Assembly (NCBI RefSeq): GCF_004358185.1
Contig: NZ_SMUV01000066.1
Span: 90,288-154,287 of the forward strand
DNA length: 64,000 nt
Reading direction: 5' to 3'
DNA from: Antarcticimicrobium luteum
Lineage (GTDB): Bacteria; Pseudomonadota; Alphaproteobacteria; Rhodobacterales; Rhodobacteraceae
Both the position numbers and the translations under genes were made by a program. The notes under the pieces were generated by a model. It worked only from the letters and a program-made list of their open reading frames with translations. It was not told the DNA's origin and ran no database searches. Positions 33,755-45,268 of this stretch are shown here, in pieces; positions within the stretch are counted from its first letter, which is position 1; every line of letters begins with the position of its first letter.

Positions 33755-36700
33755 TCAAATACTCAAATCCGGCAGGTTGCCGCCCGCGCCGCCCTCCGCG
33801 CCGGGCGTCAGCAGACCACGCAACAGCGCCACGGGATGCGCCCTGAGGCTCAGACGCAGCGCCACGTAATCCTCGACCACCTGCTCGCCCAGGGACATCT
33901 GCGGCAGATGCGCGGCGGGCTCCTCGATCACCTCGCCGCCCAGATCCTGCGCGAACAGCGGCAGCGGCCGGTCGGCGGCCACCGCCTTGGCCGCCCAGAG
34001 CGCATCGCGCCGCGTGAACCCGCAGCCGGCAAAGGCATCGGCCTCGGCCAGCCGGGCGATCACCGCCGGCCCCAGACCGGCGCGGCGCCACAGATCGGCC
34101 ACCTCGTGATAGCCATTGCCGCGCGCCGCGGTCAGCCAGGCGGCGTCCTCCTCGCCCATCCCCCTGATCTGGCGGAACCCCAGCCGCAGCGCCAACCCGC
34201 CGCGCCCGTCGGGCTCCATCGCGTTGTCCCAGTAGCTGGCGTTGACGCAGACCGGGCGCACCTCGACCCCGTGCGCCCGGGCGTCGCGCACGATCTGGGC
34301 GGGGGCATAGAACCCCATCGGCTGCGCATTCAGCAGCGCGCAGGCAAAAAGCCCCGGGTGGTGGCATTTGATCCAGGCACTGGCATAGACCAGCAGCGCG
34401 AAGCTGGCCGCGTGGCTTTCGGGAAACCCATAGCTGCCGAACCCCTCGATCTGCGAAAAACACCGCTCGGCAAAGTCGCGGTCATAGCCGTTCCGCGCCA
34501 TACCGCGCAGGAACAAGCCGCGGAATTCGCTGACGTTTCCGTGTTTCTTGAAGGTGGCGAGCGAGCGGCGCAGCCGGTCAGCCTGTTCCGGCGTGAACCC
34601 CGCGCCGACGATGGCGATCTGCATCGCCTGCTCCTGAAACAGCGGCACGCCCAGCGTCTTGCCCAGCACCTCGCCCAGCGCGTCCGAGGGGAAACTCACC
34701 GCCTCCTCCCCGTTCCGCCGCCGGATATAGGGGTGCACCATGTCGCCCTGGATCGGACCGGGGCGGATGATCGCCACCTCGATCACCAGGTCGTAGAAAT
34801 TGCGCGGTTTCATCCGCGGCAGAAAGTTCATCTGCGCCCGGCTCTCGACCTGGAACACGCCCACGGAATCGGCCCGGCACAGCATGTCATAGACCTTCGG
34901 ATCCTCGGGCGGCAGCGTGGCCAGCGTATATTCCGCGCCGTGATGCTGGCGCAGCAACTCGAACGCCTTGCGGATGCAGGTGAGCATGCCGAGCGACAGC
35001 ACATCGACCTTGAGGATGCCCAGCGTGTCGATGTCGTCCTTGTCCCAGCAGATCACCGTGCGCCCCTCCATGGTGGCGTTCTCGACCGGCACCAGTTCGT
35101 CAAGCCGCCCCTCGGTGATGACAAAGCCGCCCACATGTTGCGACAGGTGGCGGGGAAACCCCTCGATCTCCTGCACCAGATCGAGGGTCTGGCGCAGCCG
35201 GCGGTCGTCGGGGTCGAGGCCGATCTCGCGCAGCCGGGCCTCCTCCACCCCGCGGGGCGAGCCCCAGCCCCAGAGCTGGGAAGAGAGCGCGGCGACGGTA
35301 TCCTCGCTCAGCCCCATGGCGCGGCCGACCTCGCGGATGGCGCGTTTGCCCCGGTAATGGATCACCGTGGCGCAGAGACCGGCGCGGTGGCGGCCGTAGC
35401 GCTCGTAGATCCACTGGATCACCTCCTCGCGGCGTTCGTGTTCGAAATCGACGTCGATGTCGGGCGGCTCGTCGCGCGCCTCGGACACGAAACGCTCAAA
35501 CACCATGGTGCCGATCTCGGGGCTGACAGAGGTGATGCCGAGGCAATAGCACACCACAGAATTCGCCGCCGACCCGCGCCCCTGGCACAAGATGTTGCGG
35601 GATCTGGCAAAGGCCACGATGTCGCGCACGGTCAGGAAATAGGGCTCGTACCGCAGCTTGGCGATCAGCGTCAGCTCGTGGTCGAGCATCCTGAGCACCC
35701 GCTCCGACGCGCCGCCGGGATAGCGCCAGGCCAGCCCCTCATGCGCCAGCCGCGTCAGCCGCTGGCGCGGGGTTTCGCCGCCTTCGACCTCGCTGGGATA
35801 GTCGTAGCGCAACTCGTCGAGGGAAAAGGCGAGCCGTTGGCTGAGCGCCCCGGCGCGATCCACCGCCCCCTCATGCCCGGCGAAGAGGCGGCGCATTTCA
35901 GCCTCCGGACGCAGGCGGCGTTCGCCGTTGGCCAGCGCGGCGCGGCCCAGTTGCTCGACCCGGCGGCGCAGGCGGATGGCGGTCAGCACATCGGCGAGCC
36001 GGCGGCGGCGGCCGTGATGAAACAGTGGCGCGGCGCTGGCCAGTGTGGGCAGGTTCAGCGCCGCGGCCTGTGCCGTCAGCGCGTCGAAGCGGGCGGCGTC
36101 GACCCCGTCGTAGCGGGGGGTCAGGAGCAGGTGGATGCGGGTCTGGAAATGCGCGCGGAGGCGGGGGAGGAAGGGGCGCCAGCCGGCTTCATATTCGGAG
36201 CTTTCATCACGGCTTTTCTTTTTCATACCAGAGGGATGCGTGTCCCGGATCGCAGGCGATCCGGGAGGATCGGCAGAGGTCACATCCTGAGGCCAGAGCA
36301 AAAGGTGCAGCCCCTCGGCGTGGTCCAGAAGGTCTTGCAGCGAAAGCTCGCACGCCCCCTTCTCCGCCCGCAGCCGGCCCTTGGAAATCAGCCGGCAGAG
36401 GTTGGCCCAGCCGGTGCGGTTTTCCAGCAATGCGGTGACGGGGGGGGCGTCGGTGAAGACCAGCCGCGCCGCCGGGATCAGCCGCGGGACGAGGGTGATC
36501 GGGAACGAGGGCGGCGGCGGGATATGCGCGGGGCGCGGCGGGCCGATGGGGGAATGGGCGGCATCCCAGGCCCGCCGCTCGGCGACCCGCCGGGCAATCT
36601 CGCGCGCGGCGCTGTGGGCGCGGACGAGTCCGGCGACCGAGTTGTCGTCGGCGATGGCGATGGCGGACAGGCCCAGCGCGGCGGCGCGCGCGATGTACTC

Positions 36701-36763
36701 CTCGGGATGGGAGGCCCCGGTGAGGAAGGTGAAATTCGAGGTGATCGACAATTCGGCATACAT
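33755..36763 (-). CDS. dnaE2: Error-prone DNA polymerase DnaE2
   Basis: This 1002-residue C-family polymerase starts [20 protein letters not shown], the DnaE2-type PHP domain. The catalytic palm has [16 protein letters not shown] and [18 protein letters not shown] (the acidic triad). CVNASYWDN and [18 protein letters not shown] are further DnaE2 marks. DnaE2 copies past DNA lesions during the SOS response together with ImuB. Its imuB partner is at 7181-8833, far away. A degenerate LexA box (36780-36794) lies 16 bases before the start. The first metal-binding residues of the PHP domain are altered, as is usual in DnaE2. Confidence 0.96.
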   Translation of the reverse strand: MYAELSITSNFTFLTGASHPEEYIARAAALGLSAIAIADDNSVAGLVRAHSAAREIARRVAERRAWDAAHSPIGPPRPAHIPPPPSFPITLVPRLIPAARLVFTDAPPVTALLENRTGWANLCRLISKGRLRAEKGACELSLQDLLDHAEGLHLLLWPQDVTSADPPGSPAIRDTHPSGMKKKSRDESSEYEAGWRPFLPRLRAHFQTRIHLLLTPRYDGVDAARFDALTAQAAALNLPTLASAAPLFHHGRRRRLADVLTAIRLRRRVEQLGRAALANGERRLRPEAEMRRLFAGHEGAVDRAGALSQRLAFSLDELRYDYPSEVEGGETPRQRLTRLAHEGLAWRYPGGASERVLRMLDHELTLIAKLRYEPYFLTVRDIVAFARSRNILCQGRGSAANSVVCYCLGITSVSPEIGTMVFERFVSEARDEPPDIDVDFEHERREEVIQWIYERYGRHRAGLCATVIHYRGKRAIREVGRAMGLSEDTVAALSSQLWGWGSPRGVEEARLREIGLDPDDRRLRQTLDLVQEIEGFPRHLSQHVGGFVITEGRLDELVPVENATMEGRTVICWDKDDIDTLGILKVDVLSLGMLTCIRKAFELLRQHHGAEYTLATLPPEDPKVYDMLCRADSVGVFQVESRAQMNFLPRMKPRNFYDLVIEVAIIRPGPIQGDMVHPYIRRRNGEEAVSFPSDALGEVLGKTLGVPLFQEQAMQIAIVGAGFTPEQADRLRRSLATFKKHGNVSEFRGLFLRGMARNGYDRDFAERCFSQIEGFGSYGFPESHAASFALLVYASAWIKCHHPGLFACALLNAQPMGFYAPAQIVRDARAHGVEVRPVCVNASYWDNAMEPDGRGGLALRLGFRQIRGMGEEDAAWLTAARGNGYHEVADLWRRAGLGPAVIARLAEADAFAGCGFTRRDALWAAKAVAADRPLPLFAQDLGGEVIEEPAAHLPQMSLGEQVVEDYVALRLSLRAHPVALLRGLLTPGAEGGAGGNLPDLSI

Positions 36764-36779
36764 GGCGAGTCGGGAGTAT

Positions 36780-36794
36780 ATTCACCTTTTGTTC
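36780..36794 (-). promoter_or_regulatory. Candidate LexA box of dnaE2 (one mismatch)
   Basis: The plus strand reads ATTC-ACCTTTT-GTTC, that is GTTC-N7-GTTC with one changed base. It lies 16 bases upstream of the dnaE2 start codon, the same placement as the perfect box in front of imuB, so SOS control is likely though weaker repression is expected. Confidence 0.68.
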
Positions 36795-36826
36795 TTATTG
36801 GGAGTCCCGGGATGCGGGGGCGGATC

Positions 36827-36916
36827 GGGGAGTTTTCGGGCGGTTTCGTACAATCCTCACCACGCCCGAAGGGGCCGGTTTTCCCGCTTTGGGGAGTTTG
36901 CGGGCGGTTGTGTACA
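36827..36916. repeat. Two 26-bp direct repeats in the dnaE2 / zinc-finger gap
   Basis: Copy 1 is at 36827-36852 and copy 2 at 36891-36916, 64 bp apart. Both begin GGGGAGTTT, contain CGGGCGGTT and end GTACA; 23 of 26 bases agree. They lie in the 324-bp gap between dnaE2 (minus) and the zinc-finger gene (plus), and nothing else is visible there except the SOS box next to dnaE2. They may be protein-binding sites; the function is unknown. Confidence 0.7.
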
Positions 36917-37087
36917 CGTTGCGTTACCGCCCCACCGTCCGGACGGCAACGCGCGGCACGGCAGGGCGACGTTAACCGTGGCGCGGCAGGGTGGGCCGAT
37001 GCGCGCCGGCCCTTGCCCCGGCCCCGGGCTTGGCCCATAAACGCAGCCGACCAAACCGCCACGGCATCAAGAGGGAGCCGCACAGCC

Positions 37088-37267
37088 ATGACCATCGAGG
37101 CGCCGGAAACCAAGATCGTCGACAGTTACCGCATCGCCTGCGACGGCGGCGAGGGGGCGCTGGGCCACCCGCGCGTCTGGCTGCAGATCCCCGAGGATCT
37201 GGGCTGGGTCGAATGCCCCTATTGCGACTGCAAATACATCCACAAGGATTTCGAAGGGAAGGTCTGA
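37088..37267 (+). CDS. Small zinc-finger protein (NDUFS6-like)
   Basis: This 59-residue protein carries CACDGG-like and CPYCDCKY segments: Cys at IACDGG, His in LGHPRVWL and the pair in ECPYCDC, the zinc-binding pattern of the zf-CHCC family that includes the mitochondrial complex I subunit NDUFS6. In Alphaproteobacteria such proteins are usually small accessory proteins of unknown role, possibly linked to respiratory complex I assembly. The start ATG 37088 is the first in frame after the conserved Met-Thr-Ile opening. It stands alone; polA begins 414 bp downstream. Confidence 0.88.
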   Translation: MTIEAPETKIVDSYRIACDGGEGALGHPRVWLQIPEDLGWVECPYCDCKYIHKDFEGKV

Positions 37268-37681
37268 GCCAGAGGGGCCAGAGCGACCGGCCGCGCGCCC
37301 TGCGGGGACGAGCCGGATTTCGAGTATTGGGTGAGAGACGTGGGGCTTGTTGAGCCCGTCTCGCCATTCGCCGAAACGTACGGCAGAGGGCGGCGCCCGA
37401 CCGCGGGTGGGCGCTGCTGACGTGTGAAACCGTCACTTTATGGTCGGCAGAACATCGAACGTGAATTCTGTGCGCCACGGTCGCAGAAGCGCCCGCCCGT
37501 CCGGGCGGTCGGGCGCTGCCCGGCGGCGCTGCGCGCCTTGTTCCGGGCAAGGCGGTTCTGCCACCTCCGCAAAAGCGCGAACGGCAGCAGGGCGTTGGGT
37601 CCGCGCCCCATTCCCCACTGGCCCCCGTTCCTTGCGCATGGCATTACGGGCGGGCATCACCGGCCAGGGGAGACGAGGCTC
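37268..37681 (+). other. 414-bp gap upstream of polA with two hairpins
   Basis: No gene is convincing here. One hairpin at about 37333-37362 pairs GAGAC/GGGCT with AGCCC/GTCTC around a short loop, with a bulge. A second at 37489-37516 pairs AGCGCCCG plus CCCG with CGG and CGGGCGCT. Neither has a T-run. The first could help end the zinc-finger transcript; the second could lie in the polA leader or in a small RNA. I recognise no known RNA family. Confidence 0.4.
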
Positions 37682-40492
<2,811 letters not shown>

Positions 40493-40512
40493 GGAACGGG
40501 AGCCTTCGGGCG

Positions 40513-41049
40513 ATGAAACTTCTGGCCGTCTCGGGCAGCGCGCGGCGCGCCTCGACCAATACCGCCCTGCTGCGCGCGGTCGCCGCCGTGGCGCCGCAGG
40601 GGATCGAGATTTCGGTTTTCGACGGTGTCGGGCAGTTGCCGGTATTCTCGCCGGATCTGGAAGAGGGCCCGCCGCCGCCGAGCGTTCAGGCCCTCATGGA
40701 GGCCATCGCGCAGAGCGACGGGCTGATCCTGTCCAGTCCGGAATATGTGCATGCGATCCCGGGCGGGCTGAAGAACGCGATCGACTGGCTGGTCTCGGGC
40801 GAGCATATCATCGGCAAGCCGGTCGCGCTGATGCATGCGTCGCATCGCGGTGATGACATGCTGGCCGCTCTGCGTCTGGTGCTGTCGACCGTCACGGAGC
40901 GGTTCGCGCCGGAGATCTTCCTGCGGCTGCCGCTGATGAAGATGACGCCCGGGGCGATCATGGAGGTTGTCGGCGAGGGTGAGTATCGCGCGCAGGCCGT
41001 GGATTTTCTTGAGGAATTTGCGGCCTATTGCCGGACTGTGGCGGGATAA
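40513..41049 (+). CDS. NADPH-dependent FMN reductase family protein
   Basis: This 178-residue flavodoxin-fold protein begins MKLLAVSGSARRASTNTALL, the FMN phosphate-binding loop, and has SSPEYVHAIPGGLKNAIDWL, the second FMN motif of the NAD(P)H-dependent FMN reductase/azoreductase family. Members reduce quinones, azo dyes or chromate with NAD(P)H; the natural substrate is not known. It starts 20 bp after polA with GGGAG upstream and may share its transcript. It is convergent with the hydroxypyruvate isomerase-like gene (50 bp between stops). Cytoplasmic. Confidence 0.92.
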   Translation: MKLLAVSGSARRASTNTALLRAVAAVAPQGIEISVFDGVGQLPVFSPDLEEGPPPPSVQALMEAIAQSDGLILSSPEYVHAIPGGLKNAIDWLVSGEHIIGKPVALMHASHRGDDMLAALRLVLSTVTERFAPEIFLRLPLMKMTPGAIMEVVGEGEYRAQAVDFLEEFAAYCRTVAG

Positions 41050-41099
41050 CGCCCCCCTCCCTAACCCTCCGCCTGGTAGCGGAAGGGAGGGCGGGCGGT

Positions 41100-41852
41100 C
41101 TACCCCGCCATCCACCCCAGACTGTCCTCGGTCCGCTCGGTGCTTGGGTTGTATTCGGCGCTGATCCAGCCGTCGTAGCCGCTGGTCTCGATCACCATCA
41201 AAAGCGCGGGGAAATCGACCGGGCCGCGGTCCAGTCGCGGTTCGCTGCGGTCCGGCGGCGCGCCGAGCTGGATGTGGCGGACCAGCGCGACGTGGCGGTG
41301 CCAGGTCGCCAGCGCATCGCCGTGGATCCGGTCGGCGTGATAGCTGTCGTATTGCAGGCCGAGGTTGGGGCGGTCGACACGCGCCAGTATCCGCGCGGCG
41401 AGATCGTAGTCGGCGAGGACATATCCCGGCTGATCCCCAAGGTTCAGCGGTTCGATGGTGAATCCTTGTTCCGGGGCGCGGTCGGCGAGCCATTGCAGGT
41501 TGGCGGTGAAGCTGTCCTCGGCGCGGGGATCGCCCGAATAGCCGGCCATCACGTGGATCGCGTCGGGACGCAGGATTTGGGCGCGGGTCAGCACCTGCTC
41601 CATGGTGGCGCGGAAGGCGTCTTCGCCGTCGGGCAGCGCGGGGTACGCGGCCCCAGGGCCCGGGGGCGGGGCGTTGAAGAGCGCGAGCGCCAGCCCGTTT
41701 GCGTCCAGCGCGCTGCGGATCTCTTCCGCCGGGTGATCATAGGGATAGAGGATCTCGACCCCGTCAAACCCGGCGCGGGCGGCGGCGGCGAACCGCGCCA
41801 TGAACGGCAGCTCGGTGAAGAGCAGCGAGATATTGGCGGCAAAGCGTGGCAT
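41100..41852 (-). CDS. hyi: Hydroxypyruvate isomerase-like TIM-barrel protein
   Basis: This 250-residue protein has the AP-endonuclease-2-type TIM barrel of hydroxypyruvate isomerases: ANISLLFTELPFMARFAAAA at the start, GFDGVEILYPYDHP, TIEPLNLGDQPGY with the catalytic Glu, LGLQYDSYHADRIHGD and the C-terminal Glu in GWISAEYNPS. The enzyme interconverts hydroxypyruvate and tartronate semialdehyde in glyoxylate and glycerate metabolism. AAGGAGG lies before the ATG. It is a single gene with no glyoxylate carboligase or reductase nearby, so the exact sugar substrate is not certain. Confidence 0.9.
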   Translation of the reverse strand: MPRFAANISLLFTELPFMARFAAAARAGFDGVEILYPYDHPAEEIRSALDANGLALALFNAPPPGPGAAYPALPDGEDAFRATMEQVLTRAQILRPDAIHVMAGYSGDPRAEDSFTANLQWLADRAPEQGFTIEPLNLGDQPGYVLADYDLAARILARVDRPNLGLQYDSYHADRIHGDALATWHRHVALVRHIQLGAPPDRSEPRLDRGPVDFPALLMVIETSGYDGWISAEYNPSTERTEDSLGWMAG

Positions 41853-42067
41853 TGGGCGGCCTCCTTCCGGCTGTGGCCGGGTTAGCCGATTTCGAAAAAG
41901 AAGCCTAGACGGACCCGGTTTTCGGGCGGTCGCCCCGGTGGCGGCTGCGGATCACCCGCTGGTGTCTGCCTGTTGTCCGAGGTGAGGGATTCCCTCCTTT
42001 CCTTTTCAGTGACGTGGGGTAAGGTTGAGACAGGATTTGGATCAGATTTTTTTGGACGGGAATTGAT

Positions 42068-43594
42068 ATGCGGACGCTGCGCGTTGTCGTGATCTGGACC
42101 ATGTGCCTGCTGGCCCCGGCGGCCTGGGCGGCGGGCGATCGGGTTGCGCTGATCCTGGGGCTGGGCGCGTATCAGACGGTTCCGGCGCTGGACAACACCC
42201 GCAACGATGCCTCGGACATGGCGCGCACGCTGGAGGATATCGGGTTTGACGTGACGCTGTCGCTCGACACCACCGGCGAGCAGATGCGTCAGCTGCTGGA
42301 CGATTTCGCCTTTCGCTCGGAGACCGCCGATCTGGCGCTGATCTATTTCGCAGGGCACGGGGTCGAGGTGCAGGGCGAGAATTTCATGATCCCCGTCGAT
42401 GCGCAGGTTTCCAGCAATCTCGACGTGCAGCGGCAATCGGTGTCGCTGAAACAGATGCTGGCGGCGGTGGAACGGGCGCGCAAGATGCGCATCGTGATCC
42501 TGGACAGTTGCCGCGACAACCCGCTGGGCGATGCCATCGACCTGGCCCAGAGCAGGCAGAGCGCCGCGACCGAGACCGCCGATCAGGCCGCCGATCAGGC
42601 CGCCAATCAGACCACGCGGGGCGGCGGCGGGCTGGCGGCGGCGGACCCGGACCGCGGCACGCTGGTGGCCTTTGCCGCGCGCGACGGTCAGGTGGCGCTG
42701 GACGGGCGGGGTGACAACAGCCCCTTTGCCCGCGCGCTGATGGAAAAGATGGTGCAGCCGGGGCTGGAGATCAGCCTGATGTTCCGCCAGGTGCGCGACA
42801 TGGTGTTGCGCGAGACCGGCAACCTGCAGGAGCCGCATACCTATGGCTCGCTCACCGGGGTTCCGTTCTACCTGGCCGGGCCGGGCGCCGGGCAGGATCC
42901 GGCAGCGGCGCCCAGCGCGCTGGATGCCTGGGCGGCGATCAAGCCGGATCAGGAAGAGCAGCTATTGGCGCTGGCCGAGCTGGGCGACACCCGGTCGATG
43001 CTGGGGCTGGCCTATATCCGGCTGAACCCGAACGAGGGGCGGTTCGATCCGGCGGCGGCGGTGGATTTCCTGACCCGTGCGGCGGAGGCCGGATCGCCCG
43101 AGGCGCAGTTCGAGCTGGCCAAGCTGTATGAGCGGGGCACCGGGGTGGTGCGCGACGATGCGCGCGCGCTGGCGCTTTACCGCGAGGCGGCGGATCAGGA
43201 TTTCGCCGATGCGATCAACGACCTGGGTTTTCTGCATTATCAGGGCGGGCTGGGCCTGCCGGCCGATCCGAACAAGGCGCTGCGGTTCTTCGAGCGCGCC
43301 GCCGATCTGCGCCACCCGCAGGCCCAGTTCAATTTCGCCGCCCTGATCGACGACGGGCTGATCCCCCAGAAGGGGCCGGAGGACGCGGCGCGATACCTCT
43401 ACGAGGCGCTGCGCTCGGGCAGTTCGGACGTGCTGCAACTGCTGACCGAACGGCCGACCATGTTCAAGCCGGCCACCCGCCGGGCGTTGCAGGCGCGGCT
43501 GAAAGAGCATGAGTTTTATGCCGGGGCGATCGACGGCGATTTCGGCCCCGGCACCCAGCGCGGCATCCGGCGCGCCTACGGCATCGAGGACTGA
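42068..43594 (+). CDS. Secreted caspase-family (C14) protein with Sel1 repeats and peptidoglycan-binding end
   Basis: This 508-residue protein has a signal peptide (to about residue 22) and a caspase-like domain with the catalytic His97 in YFAGHGVEV and Cys148 in ILDSCRDNP. A low-complexity linker follows (TADQAADQAANQ), then Sel1-type helical repeats (about residues 305-430, for example AQFELAKLYERGTGVVRDD). It ends with a peptidoglycan-binding-like motif (FYAGAIDGDFGPGTQRGIR). It should be exported to the periplasm. The natural substrate is unknown. It heads a run of three exported-protein genes next to the T6SS island (gaps of 44 and 4 bp). GACGGGA precedes the ATG. Confidence 0.9.
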   Translation: MRTLRVVVIWTMCLLAPAAWAAGDRVALILGLGAYQTVPALDNTRNDASDMARTLEDIGFDVTLSLDTTGEQMRQLLDDFAFRSETADLALIYFAGHGVEVQGENFMIPVDAQVSSNLDVQRQSVSLKQMLAAVERARKMRIVILDSCRDNPLGDAIDLAQSRQSAATETADQAADQAANQTTRGGGGLAAADPDRGTLVAFAARDGQVALDGRGDNSPFARALMEKMVQPGLEISLMFRQVRDMVLRETGNLQEPHTYGSLTGVPFYLAGPGAGQDPAAAPSALDAWAAIKPDQEEQLLALAELGDTRSMLGLAYIRLNPNEGRFDPAAAVDFLTRAAEAGSPEAQFELAKLYERGTGVVRDDARALALYREAADQDFADAINDLGFLHYQGGLGLPADPNKALRFFERAADLRHPQAQFNFAALIDDGLIPQKGPEDAARYLYEALRSGSSDVLQLLTERPTMFKPATRRALQARLKEHEFYAGAIDGDFGPGTQRGIRRAYGIED

Positions 43595-43638
43595 GACCGC
43601 CATTCAGGCGGCCAAAGGCAACGAAATTGGAGACCTGC

Positions 43639-44496
43639 ATGCACCAGCCCTGTTCCCCTGTCCTGCCCGCTGCACGGCCCCCCGCACGCCGCCCTGTCCG
43701 GTTTGGGGCCGCGCCCGGCCGCGCCGCGATCAGATCCGCGCTGGCCGGTCTGGCGATCGCGATCGGGCTGGCGGCACCGGCGGCACGGGCGCAGGAGGCG
43801 GTCGGTGCCGGGCTTCCCTATTACGAGGAAGGGGCGGCGAAGAACCTGACCCTGCTCGGAATTCCCTCGGCGACGGTGGCGCCGCACGGGCTGGGGTTCG
43901 CCTCGCTCGGGCTGACCTCGAAGCGGGGCGGCGTGCTGAACGAATGGGACGGCTCGCTGGCCCTTGGCCTCGGGCTGGGCGATGCGGAGCGCGCACTGGG
44001 GTTCCAGCTGACCGCCAATCTCACCTCGCTGACCAACGCCTTCGGGGATTCGGGGTATTTCGAGGCCAAGGTCTCGCGGCTGGTCTCATCGGGCGATACC
44101 CCGCTGTACCTGGGGGCGCAGGTCGAGGGGCTGGCGAAATGGGGTCAGGCCAGCACCGTGCCCACGCGCGGGCGGATCATGGCGACCTGGTTCCCGGACC
44201 TCTCGGCCGGCGGCGATCTGTTCCCGCTGATGGTCACGGTGGGCTATGGCACGCATCTGCGCAACGCCCGGACCGATCCGGGAGTGTTCGGCGGCGTGGG
44301 GATCGGCGTGAACCGCAACCTCGGCCTCTCGGCGGCCTGGACCGGCGAGACGCTGGATCTGGGCGCGTCCTGGAAGTTCGACGATATCGACTGGATGACC
44401 GTCAGCGCCGAGATCAACGACGCCACCGACCGGCTGGGCCAGCGGCGGGTGTCGATCACCGTCAACCTCTTCAATCCCAAACTGTTCCGGAGCTGA
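43639..44496 (+). CDS. Exported beta-rich protein of unknown function
   Basis: This 285-residue protein has an unusually long basic N-region (MHQPCSPVLPAARPPARR) before a hydrophobic core (LAGLAIAIGLAAPAARA), a signal peptide likely cut before QEAVG. The mature part has many alternating-hydrophobic strands (SLALGLGLGDAERALGFQL, LFPLMVTVGYGTHL), consistent with an outer-membrane beta barrel, but the last residue is Ser, not the usual Phe. The frame begins with a TTG at 43627; ATG 43639 is chosen because GGAG lies 6-7 bases upstream. It is in an operon with the caspase gene and the next gene. No family recognised. Confidence 0.7.
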   Translation: MHQPCSPVLPAARPPARRPVRFGAAPGRAAIRSALAGLAIAIGLAAPAARAQEAVGAGLPYYEEGAAKNLTLLGIPSATVAPHGLGFASLGLTSKRGGVLNEWDGSLALGLGLGDAERALGFQLTANLTSLTNAFGDSGYFEAKVSRLVSSGDTPLYLGAQVEGLAKWGQASTVPTRGRIMATWFPDLSAGGDLFPLMVTVGYGTHLRNARTDPGVFGGVGIGVNRNLGLSAAWTGETLDLGASWKFDDIDWMTVSAEINDATDRLGQRRVSITVNLFNPKLFRS

Positions 44497-44500
44497 GCCG

Positions 44501-45184
44501 ATGTCGCTGTCCCTGCCTGCCCTCACCGCCGCCGCCGCGCTTGCCCTGACCGGCTGGACTGCCGCCCCCGACCGCCCCGGCGGCCCCGGCGGCCCCGGCG
44601 GCCCGTTGCACCTGACCGGGGGCGATGCGGTCGGCACGTCGCCGGTCTTTGTCCCCTATGGGTATGGAAAACGCGCGCCCAGCGGCGCGGCGCGCCCGAA
44701 GGAGAAGACGCCGAGCGCCTCCACCACCGCGCAGGTGGTCGCCTCGTTGCAGCAGGCGACGCGCTATTGCGGCTGGCTGAAACGCGACGGCAAGGGCGCC
44801 TATGTGATCGACTGCCTGGCCGAGCGGCTGGACGACGTGAACCGGCGGATGGCGGGCACCAGCGGCTATGAGGAGGTGCGCGCGGTGCTGGACGAGGCGA
44901 CGCGCGATCTGAACCGGATCGCACGGGCGAACCGCGCCACCGCGCAGCGGCCGACGCGGTTTCGCACCCAGGATGCCGACGGCACGGTGACCCGGACCAA
45001 CCGGGCGCTGGTGCCGGTCGACCCGGCCCGGCAGCAGGCTGCGGTGGCGCAGGCGCTGGCGGTGATCAGCGAGGCGGAAACCCGGCTGTTGCGCTCGGCC
45101 GACGATCCGGCGGCGCGCAGCGTGCAGTACCAGCGCATCGCCGCGGCGGTCGGCTCGAACAAGGTGCTGCTGCGGTCGCTGTAG
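44501..45184 (+). CDS. Exported hypothetical protein with Gly-Pro linker
   Basis: This 227-residue protein begins with a signal peptide (MSLSLPALTAAAALALTGWTAA) and a PGGPGGPGGP spacer, then an all-helical domain (about residues 70-225) with TTAQVVASLQQATRYCGWLK and a second Cys in YVIDCLAERL, suggesting one disulfide. It starts 4 bases after the previous stop and so is coupled to it. No homologue or function recognised. The group caspase / barrel-like / this protein is likely a periplasmic or outer-membrane module. Confidence 0.7.
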   Translation: MSLSLPALTAAAALALTGWTAAPDRPGGPGGPGGPLHLTGGDAVGTSPVFVPYGYGKRAPSGAARPKEKTPSASTTAQVVASLQQATRYCGWLKRDGKGAYVIDCLAERLDDVNRRMAGTSGYEEVRAVLDEATRDLNRIARANRATAQRPTRFRTQDADGTVTRTNRALVPVDPARQQAAVAQALAVISEAETRLLRSADDPAARSVQYQRIAAAVGSNKVLLRSL

Positions 45185-45268
45185 GGGGGCAGGAGGCGGA
45201 TTACCCTCCCCGGCAGGGGGGGAGGAGGGGAGACCTGGGCCCGAAAGACGGGTGGCGTGACACAGGGC

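Noticed and set aside
33587..37267. About 1200-codon plus-strand frame opposite dnaE2 that reaches into the zinc-finger gene
   Set aside because: Only the last 180 bases (zinc-finger gene) are real; the rest mirrors dnaE2 and has no protein-like composition.
41051..41094. Imperfect inverted repeat between the FMN reductase and hyi genes
   Set aside because: The arms need a five-base bulge and no T-run follows, so it is not a supported terminator, though it lies between convergent genes.
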